The notes below the pieces were generated by a model. The model made no database searches, had not been told where the DNA came from, and saw only the letters and a program-made list of their open reading frames with translations. From positions 42,255 to 106,254 of the forward strand of contig JACWDC010000003.1 of the NCBI GenBank assembly GCA_014654415.1: DNA of 64,000 nucleotides, read 5' to 3'. Numbering within the stretch: position 1 is the first letter of the stretch; the number at the start of each line of letters is the position of its first letter. Shown piece after piece: positions 29,965 to 39,633 of this stretch. Made by a program: the position numbers and the translations under genes. This DNA comes from Pelagibacterales bacterium SAG-MED05 (GTDB taxonomy: Bacteria > Pseudomonadota > Alphaproteobacteria > Pelagibacterales > Pelagibacteraceae).

Positions 29965-32900
29965 TTAACTAGCTTTCTTAATCTTTGATTTTAAAGTAAT
30001 AGGGTTATCTAATTTATCAAGCATTTCAATTGGGCACACTTGTTTAAATTTCTTAATTTCCATTTCAAAATTTTCTAGTATTTTTTTTGCTATGAGAGAA
30101 CTGGTTTCTTTAAAAAAATCTTTAATATTTTCTTTTAAAAAATTTTTCCAATATTCAGTCTCTATTGATTGCCATATAATAGAGGAAGGGTTAACGTAGC
30201 TTTCAAAATTATTTTTCTTATCATAAACAAACGCCATTCCACCTGTCATTCCAGCTCCAAAATTATCTCCAATTTGTCCGAGCATGATAGCTGTGCCACC
30301 AGTCATGTACTCACATCCGTGAGCTCCGCATCCTTCAACTATCCCTAGGCTTCCGGAGTTTCTTACTGCGAATCTTTCCCCAGCTTGTCCAGAAGCAAAT
30401 AATTTTCCAGATGTGGCTCCATATAAAACGGTATTGCCGATAATAGAATTCTCGTATGAAATGAGTTTACTCTTAGATGAAGGGTAAACAACTATAGATC
30501 CTCCAGAAAGTCCTTTGCCCACATAATCATTACAATCCCCTTCAACTATTAACTTTATTCCTTTCATCAAGAAACCTCCTAGTGATTGTCCTGCAGACCC
30601 ACGTAGTTTAATTTTTATAGTATCAGGATTTAACTTTTCATTACCAAATTTTTTATAAGTATAATGAGATAACCGAGTTCCAACTGATCTAAAGGTATTT
30701 TTAATATCGTACTCAAAATCATTTTGTTTTGTGACTTGAATTTTATTTTCTATATCTGACCAAATTTTTTCGTCTAATGTTTCAGGAACTTTATTGATAA
30801 TCTTATCTTTGCAATATCTTGGGTTCTCTCCTGGGTCTGCTTGAACTAATAAAGGATTTAAATCTAAATCGTCTAGATTAGAAGCTCCTTTGTTAACTTG
30901 AGATAGTAAATCTGTTCTACCAATAATTTCATTAATTGATTTATGTCCTAGAGAAGCTAAAATTTCCCTTACTTCTTTAGCTGCAAATGTGAAAAGATTT
31001 ACTACTTTTTCAGGGGTGCCGGTAAATTTTTCTCTTAATTTTTTATCTTGGCTACAAACACCAACAGGACAAGTATTCGAGTGACATTGTCTTACCATAA
31101 TACATCCCATGGCTACCAAAGAGGATGTCCCCATTCCATATTCTTCAGCGCCCATCATCGCAGCAATTACAATGTCCCTTCCAGTTTTTATTCCACCATC
31201 AGTTCTCAGTGTAACTTTGTGCCTTAGATTATTTAAAGTTAAAATTTGATTAACTTCAGTTAATCCCATCTCCCATGGTACTCCAGCATACTTAATGCTT
31301 GTTTGAGGGCTAGCACCAGTTCCTCCAGAGTGACCAGAAATTAAAATTATATCAGCTTTTGCTTTAGCAACGCCTGCAGCAATTGTTCCAATTCCTGTTG
31401 AAGCAACTAATTTCACACCAATTCTTGCTATTGGATTAATTTGTTTTAAATCGTAGATTAGTTGAGCCAAATCCTCAATAGAATAAATATCATGGTGAGG
31501 TGGAGGCGAGATTAAAGTAACACCAGGAGTTGAATGTCTTAATCTTGCGATTTCATCAGTTACCTTAAATCCAGGTAACTGACCTCCTTCACCTGGTTTT
31601 GCCCCTTGGGCTATTTTTATTTCTATTTCATTTGCATTATTCAAATAATCAACGGTAACACCAAATCTTGCGGAAGCAATTTGTTTTACTCTAGAATTTG
31701 CCGAGTCTCCATTTGGTAAAGTTTTAAACCTTTTAGCATCTTCTCCACCCTCTCCACTGCAAGATGCTCCTTTAATTCTATTCATCCCAGTAGCTAAAGC
31801 TTCATGTGCTTCTGCTGACAAAGCTCCATGTGACATGCTTCCGCTACCAAATCGCTTCAAAATATCCTCGATCGGTTCTACTTCATTTATATCAATAGGT
31901 GTTCTTCTCTTTTTAAATTGCAAAAGGTCACGTAAATTTATAGGTGGCAGATTATAAATGCCATTCGAATATTTTTTGTATTGTTCGTAGGACCCAGTTC
32001 CTACTGCACTTTGCAATAAGTGAATTAAGCTACCATCATACTGGTGATTTTCTCCACTTTTTCTATAACGATAAAGTCCTCCTATCGGCAAAGTATAAAT
32101 ATTTTTTTTAGAAAACTTACTATGTAACTCTTTTATTTTATCTTCTATTCCACTTATTCCTATTCCAGAGATTCTGGAAGACATGCCTGGAAAATAATCT
32201 GATACTATAGCTCTGCTTAATCCCACAGCCTCAAAGTTGCAACCTCCTCTATAAGAGCTGATTACTGAAATTCCCATTTTTGACATTATTTTTAAAAGGC
32301 CAGAATCAATTGATTTTTTAAATTTAATTACACAACTTTCAAAATCTGATTTACCAAAAAGTTTCTTCTCAAATCTTTGATAAATACTATCTATAGCTAA
32401 GTATGGATTTATAGTTGTAGCCCCAACTCCAATTAGTACAGCAAAAGAGTGTGTATCGAGTGCGTCGGAACATTCAACATTCAAAGAACAATAACCTCTT
32501 AGTCCATTTTTAACTAGATAAGAATGAACAGCTCCTACTACTAGTGCGCTTGGTATACTTGTTTTTTTATCTGAAATATCTTTGTCTGATAATATTAAAG
32601 CAGAACTTCCTTCTCTTACAGATATCTCACATTCTTCTTTTATTCTTTCTATCCTCTCTTTTAAAGATGAACTAACATCAAAAGTACAGTCTATAACTTT
32701 TATTTTTTCAGAAAAAATTTTATTAAATTTTTTAAATTGAGAATTAGTTAAAATTGGACTGTCTAATACATAAATATCTTCCTTAGTTAAATTATCAAAG
32801 TCAAGAATATTTCCAAGATTTCCAAATCTTGTTTTTAGACTCATAACTTTATTCTCTCTCAAAGAATCAATTGGTGGATTAGTTACTTGACTAAAATTCT

Positions 32901-34461
32901 GTCTAAAATAATGTGACACGGGTCTATAATGGCTGGACAAAACTGCTACTGGTGTATCGTCGCCCATTGAGCCAGAAGCTTCCTTTCCTTCCTCTGCCAT
33001 TGGATGTAAAATTAATTCCAAATCTTCTATGCTTAATCCAGATAAATATTGTCTTTTTTTTAGTTCTTCTCCAATAAATTTTGGTTGTTCGCTATCTGTT
33101 GAAATTTTCTTTTCAAGGTCAATTATTTGTTTGTTATATTTTTTATAGTCCTTCGCTAAAAAATCTTTAATTTCTTTATCTCTAAAAAGTTTTCCTTTTT
33201 TTAAATCAATTGCAATTATCTGGCCGGGTCCTAATTTTCCTTTTTCAATAATTTTTTCTTCTGGAATTGTAATCATTCCTGACTCTGATCCAGCAAAAAA
33301 TAAATTATCAGATGTCTTTGCATATCTTAATGGTCTTAATCCATTTCTATCCATTGAAGCTAAAACCCATTTAGCATCGGTAGCACAAATTGCTGCTGGT
33401 CCATCCCAAGGTTCAATAGTGCTGTTAAGAAAATTAAATAGATCTTGATGATTTTTAGGAACTGTTTTACTCCTCTTAGACCAAGCGTCAGGAATCATCA
33501 TTAATTTAATTAATGGAGCTAATTTTCCTGAATGTGTAAGTAATTCAAATACATTATCAAGAGCTCCTGAGTCAGATGAGCTTCTTATAACTGGCTTTAA
33601 ATCTTTTACATTTTTAAATAATGAACTCGACATATCCTGTTCATGAATTTTCATCCAATTAATATTTCCTTTTAAAGTATTAATTTCACCGTTGTGCGCT
33701 AAAGTTCTAAAAGGCTGAGCTAAATCCCAACTAGGAAAAGTATTTGTCGAGTATCTTTGATGAAAAATTGCAAATCTTGAAGTTAATTTTTCATCATTTA
33801 GATCAGGATAAAACTCAGCCAACATTTCAGCTAGAAACATTCCTTTATAAACTATCGATCTAGAACTAAATGAACAAATATAAAAGTTTTTAAGTTGATT
33901 TTTTCTAGCTAGTTTTTCTATTTTTTTCCTTGCCTCAAATAAGTTTCTTTCTAGATCATTTGTTTCTAAATTTTCATTTTTCTTAAACATAACTTGAGCT
34001 ATTTCAGGCCGACTTTGTTCAGCCGTTTTTCCTAATACACTTGAATTAAAGGGAACTTGTCTCCATCCATAAATAGAGTAATTTTCCTCAAGCAATACGG
34101 ACTCTATTATTTCTCTACATTTTTCTTGCTCCAAATAATCTGTTCTTGGAAGAAATACCATTCCAACGCAGATCCTTTTTGAATCATCAGGATCATGTCC
34201 TGTGGCTATGATTTTCTCTTTAAAAAATTCTTTTGCTATTTCTATTTGAATCCCAGCTCCATCTCCTGACTTTCCATCTGCATCAACTGCTCCTCTATGC
34301 CAAATAGCTTTTAGAGCTTCTATTCCATACTCAACTATCTTTCTTGATTTTTTTCCATCAGTTGCTGCGATCATGCCAACACCACAAGCATCATGTTCCA
34401 TGCTTTGATCGTAGTTATTACTTTCAGTAAGAAGTTTTTTATTTTTTTCGTATCTATTCAT
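29965..34461 (-). CDS. gltB: glutamate synthase large subunit
   Basis: ~1500 aa; HDACGVGMIAATDGKKSRKIVEYGIEAL, GxGGEDAKRF, VKLVASTGIGTIAAGVAKAKADIILISGHSGGTGASP, GXGXG-repeat C-terminus. Confidence 0.97.
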   Translation of the reverse strand: MNRYEKNKKLLTESNNYDQSMEHDACGVGMIAATDGKKSRKIVEYGIEALKAIWHRGAVDADGKSGDGAGIQIEIAKEFFKEKIIATGHDPDDSKRICVGMVFLPRTDYLEQEKCREIIESVLLEENYSIYGWRQVPFNSSVLGKTAEQSRPEIAQVMFKKNENLETNDLERNLFEARKKIEKLARKNQLKNFYICSFSSRSIVYKGMFLAEMLAEFYPDLNDEKLTSRFAIFHQRYSTNTFPSWDLAQPFRTLAHNGEINTLKGNINWMKIHEQDMSSSLFKNVKDLKPVIRSSSDSGALDNVFELLTHSGKLAPLIKLMMIPDAWSKRSKTVPKNHQDLFNFLNSTIEPWDGPAAICATDAKWVLASMDRNGLRPLRYAKTSDNLFFAGSESGMITIPEEKIIEKGKLGPGQIIAIDLKKGKLFRDKEIKDFLAKDYKKYNKQIIDLEKKISTDSEQPKFIGEELKKRQYLSGLSIEDLELILHPMAEEGKEASGSMGDDTPVAVLSSHYRPVSHYFRQNFSQVTNPPIDSLRENKVMSLKTRFGNLGNILDFDNLTKEDIYVLDSPILTNSQFKKFNKIFSEKIKVIDCTFDVSSSLKERIERIKEECEISVREGSSALILSDKDISDKKTSIPSALVVGAVHSYLVKNGLRGYCSLNVECSDALDTHSFAVLIGVGATTINPYLAIDSIYQRFEKKLFGKSDFESCVIKFKKSIDSGLLKIMSKMGISVISSYRGGCNFEAVGLSRAIVSDYFPGMSSRISGIGISGIEDKIKELHSKFSKKNIYTLPIGGLYRYRKSGENHQYDGSLIHLLQSAVGTGSYEQYKKYSNGIYNLPPINLRDLLQFKKRRTPIDINEVEPIEDILKRFGSGSMSHGALSAEAHEALATGMNRIKGASCSGEGGEDAKRFKTLPNGDSANSRVKQIASARFGVTVDYLNNANEIEIKIAQGAKPGEGGQLPGFKVTDEIARLRHSTPGVTLISPPPHHDIYSIEDLAQLIYDLKQINPIARIGVKLVASTGIGTIAAGVAKAKADIILISGHSGGTGASPQTSIKYAGVPWEMGLTEVNQILTLNNLRHKVTLRTDGGIKTGRDIVIAAMMGAEEYGMGTSSLVAMGCIMVRQCHSNTCPVGVCSQDKKLREKFTGTPEKVVNLFTFAAKEVREILASLGHKSINEIIGRTDLLSQVNKGASNLDDLDLNPLLVQADPGENPRYCKDKIINKVPETLDEKIWSDIENKIQVTKQNDFEYDIKNTFRSVGTRLSHYTYKKFGNEKLNPDTIKIKLRGSAGQSLGGFLMKGIKLIVEGDCNDYVGKGLSGGSIVVYPSSKSKLISYENSIIGNTVLYGATSGKLFASGQAGERFAVRNSGSLGIVEGCGAHGCEYMTGGTAIMLGQIGDNFGAGMTGGMAFVYDKKNNFESYVNPSSIIWQSIETEYWKNFLKENIKDFFKETSSLIAKKILENFEMEIKKFKQVCPIEMLDKLDNPITLKSKIKKAS

Positions 34462-34471
34462 TTTTTTAAAA

Positions 34472-35911
34472 TTATGCTGCTATAATAGTTTTTTTGTCTT
34501 TTTTTTCTAAATACTTTTCAATTTGAAGAGCCGCATCTCTTCCATCTTTAATAGCCCAAACAACTAGTGATGCCCCTCTAACTATATCTCCTGCAGCAAA
34601 CACTCCATCTAAATTTGTTTGCATAGACTCTAAATCTATTTTAATTGTTCCCCATTCTGAAATAGATAGTTCTTCAGCATCAAATAATTTTGGCAAGTTT
34701 TCGGGATCAAAACCTAAAGATTTTATAACCAAATCTGTTGAAAGTTTAAATTCAGAGCCAGATTTAATAGCTGGTTTTTTCCTACCAGATGAGTCTGGTT
34801 CTCCTAAAATAATCTTATTTGCCTCAACTTCTTTAACTTCATTTTCGCCTAAAAAACTTTTTGGACTGCTTAACCAAATAAACTCTACCCCCTCTTCTAT
34901 GGCATTTTTTACTTCTCTAGCAGAACCTGGCATATTTTCTTGATCTCTTCTATATAAACACTTTACAGATTTTGCTTTTTGTCTAACAGCGGTTCTAACG
35001 CAATCCATTGCAGTATCTCCCCCTCCAATAACAACAACATTTTTTCCTTCTGCATTTAAGGTTCCATTGTCAAAAAGTTCAACATCATCTCCCAATCCTT
35101 TTCTGTTAGAGGCGGTTAAAAATTCCATTGCAGGAAAAATATTTTTTAAATCCTGACCAGGAACTTTTATTTCTTTTGGTTTATAAACACCGGTTGCAAT
35201 TAATATTGAATCATGAGATTCTCTTAATTGGCTTAAAGTTTTATTTTTTCCAACCTCAAAATTTTGTACAAATTTAATTCCACTATCTTTTAAAAGTTTA
35301 GTCCGTCTTTCAACAACAAATTTTTCTAATTTAAAATTAGGAATACCATAAATTAATAATCCTCCTGGTCTATCGTATCTATCGTAAATAGTAACTTGAT
35401 ATCCTGATTTTCTTAATTCCTCTCCACATGCCAATCCTGCAGGTCCCGCGCCTATAATTCCAATCGATTGTTTTAATTCTTTTTTAACTTTTAGTGGTTT
35501 AATCCAACCCTTTTCCCAAGCTGTATCTGTAATGTATTTTTCAACAGAACCAATGGTAACTGTTCCATGACCAGATTGTTCAATTACACAGTTGCCTTCA
35601 CATAATCTGTCTTGAGGGCAAATTCTTCCACAAACTTCTGGCATATTATTTGTACTTTGAGCCACTTCATAAGCTTCCTGTAATCTTCCTTCTGCGGTAA
35701 GTTTCAACCAATCAGGAATATTATTGCTTAAAGGACAATGAATTTGGCAAAAAGGCACGCCACACTGCGAACATCTGCTAGACTGCTCTTTTGCTTTAGT
35801 ATTAATGAATTCATCATATATTTCATTGAAATCTTTACGCCTCTTACTGGTATCTCTTTTAAGAGGAGACTCTTTTTTTAAATCAACAAATTTTAACATT
35901 TTATTATTCAT
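34472..35911 (-). CDS. gltD: glutamate synthase small subunit
   Basis: CSQCGVPFCQIHCPLSNNIPDWL, GIIGAGPAGLACGEELRKSGYQVTIYD, NVVVIGGGDTAMDC. Confidence 0.97.
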   Translation of the reverse strand: MNNKMLKFVDLKKESPLKRDTSKRRKDFNEIYDEFINTKAKEQSSRCSQCGVPFCQIHCPLSNNIPDWLKLTAEGRLQEAYEVAQSTNNMPEVCGRICPQDRLCEGNCVIEQSGHGTVTIGSVEKYITDTAWEKGWIKPLKVKKELKQSIGIIGAGPAGLACGEELRKSGYQVTIYDRYDRPGGLLIYGIPNFKLEKFVVERRTKLLKDSGIKFVQNFEVGKNKTLSQLRESHDSILIATGVYKPKEIKVPGQDLKNIFPAMEFLTASNRKGLGDDVELFDNGTLNAEGKNVVVIGGGDTAMDCVRTAVRQKAKSVKCLYRRDQENMPGSAREVKNAIEEGVEFIWLSSPKSFLGENEVKEVEANKIILGEPDSSGRKKPAIKSGSEFKLSTDLVIKSLGFDPENLPKLFDAEELSISEWGTIKIDLESMQTNLDGVFAAGDIVRGASLVVWAIKDGRDAALQIEKYLEKKDKKTIIAA

Positions 35912-36077
35912 AATTTTTACAAAATAATGGAAAATTCATGGATTTGATACTCTATTTAAGTAAATAATCTTTACCTATTATATCGAAAATCCTTATTTTA
36001 AGTGATTAATTTGAGCATACCTGCTATGCATTTCTGTGTCATTAAATGAACAAGCATAAATTTTAAAATCTTTAATC

Positions 36078-36836
36078 ATGGTTGAAATAATTATTCTATC
36101 GTTAATACAAGGGGTAACAGAATTTTTACCAATAAGTTCCTCTTCCCACTTAATAATTGTTTCTGAATATTTAGAATTTAACAATAGAAATTTAGAATTT
36201 GATGTAAGCTTACATATTGGTTCATTTTTGGCAGTAATGGTTTTCTTTAGAAAAGATATTTTTAACTTTGTTCAAAATAAAGATTTATTTTTAAAAATTT
36301 TAATTGCTTCATTGCCAGTAATGATCGTGGGATATTTATTAATAAGATTAAATTTAATTGATCAAATTAGAAATATCAAAGTAATTGGCTGGACAACATT
36401 AATTTTTGGAATATTGCTCTATTTAAGCGATAGATCTGAAATCAAAAAAAAAATCAATTCAAATTTTACTTTAAAATCAGCAGTTTTGATTGGTTTTCTG
36501 CAAATTTTGTCGTTGCTTCCGGGAGTAAGTAGATCGGGCATCTCTATAACTGGTGCAAGAATGTTAAAGTTCAATAGATTTGACTCTGCTAAAATATCAT
36601 TTCTATTATCTATTCCAACTTTGGCTGCAGTCTCTGTCTTTGGATTAAATAATTTATTAAAATCTGAAAATTTCAATTTTTCATTTTTAATAATTCTTTC
36701 TATAATATTCTCTTATTTATTTTCCTTCATTACAATAAAGTATTTTTTAAACTATATTAAAAAATCAAGTTTGAATATTTTTGTAATTTATAGAATTTTA
36801 TTGGGTTTAATTTTGCTGATTTTGGCTTATTTATAG
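36078..36836 (+). CDS. uppP: undecaprenyl-diphosphatase
   Basis: IQGVTEFLPISSSSHLIIVSE, LPGVSRSGISITGARML. Confidence 0.95.
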   Translation: MVEIIILSLIQGVTEFLPISSSSHLIIVSEYLEFNNRNLEFDVSLHIGSFLAVMVFFRKDIFNFVQNKDLFLKILIASLPVMIVGYLLIRLNLIDQIRNIKVIGWTTLIFGILLYLSDRSEIKKKINSNFTLKSAVLIGFLQILSLLPGVSRSGISITGARMLKFNRFDSAKISFLLSIPTLAAVSVFGLNNLLKSENFNFSFLIILSIIFSYLFSFITIKYFLNYIKKSSLNIFVIYRILLGLILLILAYL

Positions 36837-36968
36837 TATGAATGTAAGGCTAATTAAGATTATAAATACAAACAAAAAAAACAGAATAACTGACTTTTGT
36901 AGTGATATGTTATTAAAAATTTTCATTATTATAATTTATATTCCCTTTAATTTATTTCAAGGTAAATA

Positions 36969-37045
36969 TGGTGCGCCTGCTAGGATTTGAACCCAGAACC
37001 TCCTGGTCCGTAGCCAAGCGCTCTATCCAGTTGAGCTACAGGCGC
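36969..37045 (-). tRNA. tRNA-Arg(ACG)
   Basis: GCGCCTGTAGCTCAACTGGATAGAGCGCTTGGCTACGGACCAGGAGGTTCTGGGTTCAAATCCTAGCAGGCGCACCA; anticodon loop CTACGGA. Confidence 0.96.
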
Positions 37046-37085
37046 AATATAGTAAAAAATTTGTTTTATTTTTTTACTTCGATTA

Positions 37086-38441
37086 ATGTTATATTTAAAT
37101 TATCATAAATTTAAAAAAATGTACTTACTTTTCAAAAATAATTTAACAAAAACAAACCTTTTTAACTTATTATTAGCATTAATGCCATTTGCTTTCATAG
37201 CAGGCAATATGATAATTAACATTATCACAATTCTAATTATATTTTTTACTATAATTTTATTTGGTAAAGATTTGTTTAAAATTAAATATCGATTGTTAGA
37301 TAAAATAATTTTTCTTTTTTTTGGTTTTATAATATTTACGGCTTTAATAAATGACGTATTTTATTTAAATAAGTTATCTTGGGGAACACCTTTTGCAACA
37401 ACGTTAAGATCAATCTTATTTTTAAAATATCTTTTATTATTTATTGTTTTAAAATTTTTGGTTGAAAAAAATATCATTAATTTTAAAATATTTTTCTTAT
37501 CTTGTTCTTTTGCAGCTTTATTTGTTTGTTTTGATATTTTTTATCAATATATTTTTGGAAAAGATATTTTTGGCTATGAGATGATGGAAGGTTTTAGAAA
37601 ATTAAGTGGTCCATTCGGTGATGAGCCAATTGCAGGTGGTTATATTCAAAGATTTTCAATATTTGCTCTTTTTACGATTCCTTTGTTCTATGAGAATGTT
37701 TCTTCTAAAATTTTAAAGTTTCTTATTCCTCTTTTATTAATAATTGTATTTTTAGCTTTAATTTTATCAGGAAACAGAATGTCATTTATTTTATTTATTT
37801 TTTTAATCACTTTAGTAGTTTTTTTTCACGGACAAACTAGAAAATATTTTTTACCATTTATTTTAAGTTTGCTAGTCATTTTTTTATTAGTGTTTAATTT
37901 TAATCAAAAAGTAAAAAATAATTTTGGAAATTTTTATGGTCAAATTTCAATCATGACCAAAACCCTACTTAATCTGGAAATAGATAAAGGTAAGAAATCT
38001 ACCTATTTAAAAGATTTTGCAACCTCTTATGGTACTTGGTCAATGAATAAATATATTGGTGGTGGAATTAAAAGTTTTAGATATTATTGTCATGTAAGAC
38101 CTAGTATAGATAAAAATCCTAAGATTGGATGCAATATGCACCCACATAATTATTATTTGGAAATATTAACTGAGACTGGACTAATTGGTTTTTTCTTAAC
38201 AATAACTATTTTTAGTATAATTCTTTACAGAACTTTTTACAAAAAATATTTTGTCGACTCCTCTCATTTAATTAATAATAAGATTATTATTCCTTTCATA
38301 TTTTTATTCATCGCAGAGATATTTCCAATAAAAAGTACAGGAAGCTTTTTTACAACAGGAAATGCCACCTATATTTTTTTAATAATGGCAATATTAATTG
38401 GATTAGCGGGCAAGGAAAAAATTATTGAAAATAAATTTTAA
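37086..38441 (+). CDS. O-antigen ligase/polymerase family protein (start possibly internal)
   Basis: ~10-12 TM; YGTWSMNKYIGGGIKSFRYYCHVRPSIDKNPKIGCNMHPHNYYLEILTETGLIGFFL. Confidence 0.85.
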   Translation: MLYLNYHKFKKMYLLFKNNLTKTNLFNLLLALMPFAFIAGNMIINIITILIIFFTIILFGKDLFKIKYRLLDKIIFLFFGFIIFTALINDVFYLNKLSWGTPFATTLRSILFLKYLLLFIVLKFLVEKNIINFKIFFLSCSFAALFVCFDIFYQYIFGKDIFGYEMMEGFRKLSGPFGDEPIAGGYIQRFSIFALFTIPLFYENVSSKILKFLIPLLLIIVFLALILSGNRMSFILFIFLITLVVFFHGQTRKYFLPFILSLLVIFLLVFNFNQKVKNNFGNFYGQISIMTKTLLNLEIDKGKKSTYLKDFATSYGTWSMNKYIGGGIKSFRYYCHVRPSIDKNPKIGCNMHPHNYYLEILTETGLIGFFLTITIFSIILYRTFYKKYFVDSSHLINNKIIIPFIFLFIAEIFPIKSTGSFFTTGNATYIFLIMAILIGLAGKEKIIENKF

Positions 38442-38459
38442 AAATATAAGTTAAACACA

Positions 38460-39632
38460 ATGAAAGATATAATTATAACATCTTGTTCCAGAACAGCGGT
38501 AGGGTCTTTAGGAAAAACATTGAAAAATGTTAAAAGTGAGGATTTAGGGGCTGCGGTTATCTCCAATGAAATAAAAAAATCTAAACTTAAATCTGAAGAT
38601 GTTGATGAAGTTATAATGGGACAAGTATTAACTGGCGGCACAGGGCAAAATCCAGCGAGGCAAGCGGCTATGAAATCTGGAATACCTAAAGAAAAACCTG
38701 CATACATTGTCAATCAAGTCTGTGGGTCTGGAATAAGGTCTGTAGCATCTGGTTTTCAAAGTATTAAATCGGGTGACTCAAAAATTGTTATTGCTGGGGG
38801 ACAAGAAAGCATGTCTTTAGCTCCTCATGCTATACACCTTAGAGATGGTAAAAAACTTGGAGATGCCGAAATAATTGATACGATGATTAAAGATGGTCTA
38901 TGGGATGCATTCCATGGTTATCACATGGGCATTACTGCTGAAAATGTTGCAGAAAAATTTCAGGTAACTAGAGAAGAACAAGATAAATTTGCACTTAAAT
39001 CACATGAAAAAGCACTAAAAGCTCAAAAAGAAAATAAATTCAAAGACGAGATTATAGACTTTAAAATTAAATTAAAAAAAGCTGAGACAGATTTTAATAA
39101 AGATGAACATCCAAGAGAAGAAATAAATTTAGAAGCTTTATCTAGATTAAAACCTGTGTTTAAAAAGAATGGTACAGTGACGGCTGGAAATGCGTCTGGT
39201 ATAAACGACGGAGCAGCTGCAGTTACTCTGATGTCTAGTGAAGAAGCAGATAAACGTGGTGTTAAAAAATTAGTATCAATTAAATCATGGGCTAGTTGTG
39301 GGGTTGATCCTGCTTTAATGGGAACTGGTCCAATACCTTCATCAAAAAAAGCACTAGAGTTAGCTGGTTGGTCAATAAAAGATGTGGGTCTATTTGAAGT
39401 TAATGAAGCTTTTGCTGCTCAAAGTTTAGCGGTTTTAAAATCACTTTCTATTCCAGAGGAAAAGGTGAATGTAAATGGTGGTGCGATAGCTTTAGGCCAT
39501 CCTATTGGTGCATCAGGCACTAGAATACTCGTAACTTTAATTCATGAAATGATTAAGAGAGATATTAATAAGGGTCTAGCAACTTTATGCATTGGTGGCG
39601 GTATGGGTATTACTATGTGCGTTGAAAGATAG
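38460..39632 (+). CDS. acetyl-CoA C-acetyltransferase (thiolase)
   Basis: VNQVCGSGIRSV, GGQESMSLAPH, NVNGGAIALGHPIGASGTRILVTL, CIGGGMGITMCVER. Confidence 0.95.
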   Translation: MKDIIITSCSRTAVGSLGKTLKNVKSEDLGAAVISNEIKKSKLKSEDVDEVIMGQVLTGGTGQNPARQAAMKSGIPKEKPAYIVNQVCGSGIRSVASGFQSIKSGDSKIVIAGGQESMSLAPHAIHLRDGKKLGDAEIIDTMIKDGLWDAFHGYHMGITAENVAEKFQVTREEQDKFALKSHEKALKAQKENKFKDEIIDFKIKLKKAETDFNKDEHPREEINLEALSRLKPVFKKNGTVTAGNASGINDGAAAVTLMSSEEADKRGVKKLVSIKSWASCGVDPALMGTGPIPSSKKALELAGWSIKDVGLFEVNEAFAAQSLAVLKSLSIPEEKVNVNGGAIALGHPIGASGTRILVTLIHEMIKRDINKGLATLCIGGGMGITMCVER

Positions 39633-39633
39633 T

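Noticed and set aside
36839-36991. Plus-strand ~50-aa ORF running into tRNA-Arg
   Set aside because: Ends inside the antisense of the tRNA; no SD and no similarity; likely spurious.
36969-37045. tRNA-Arg as a second island integration site (adjacent O-antigen ligase)
   Set aside because: No truncated tRNA-Arg copies or integrase seen nearby; the ligase is on the 5' side of the tRNA.
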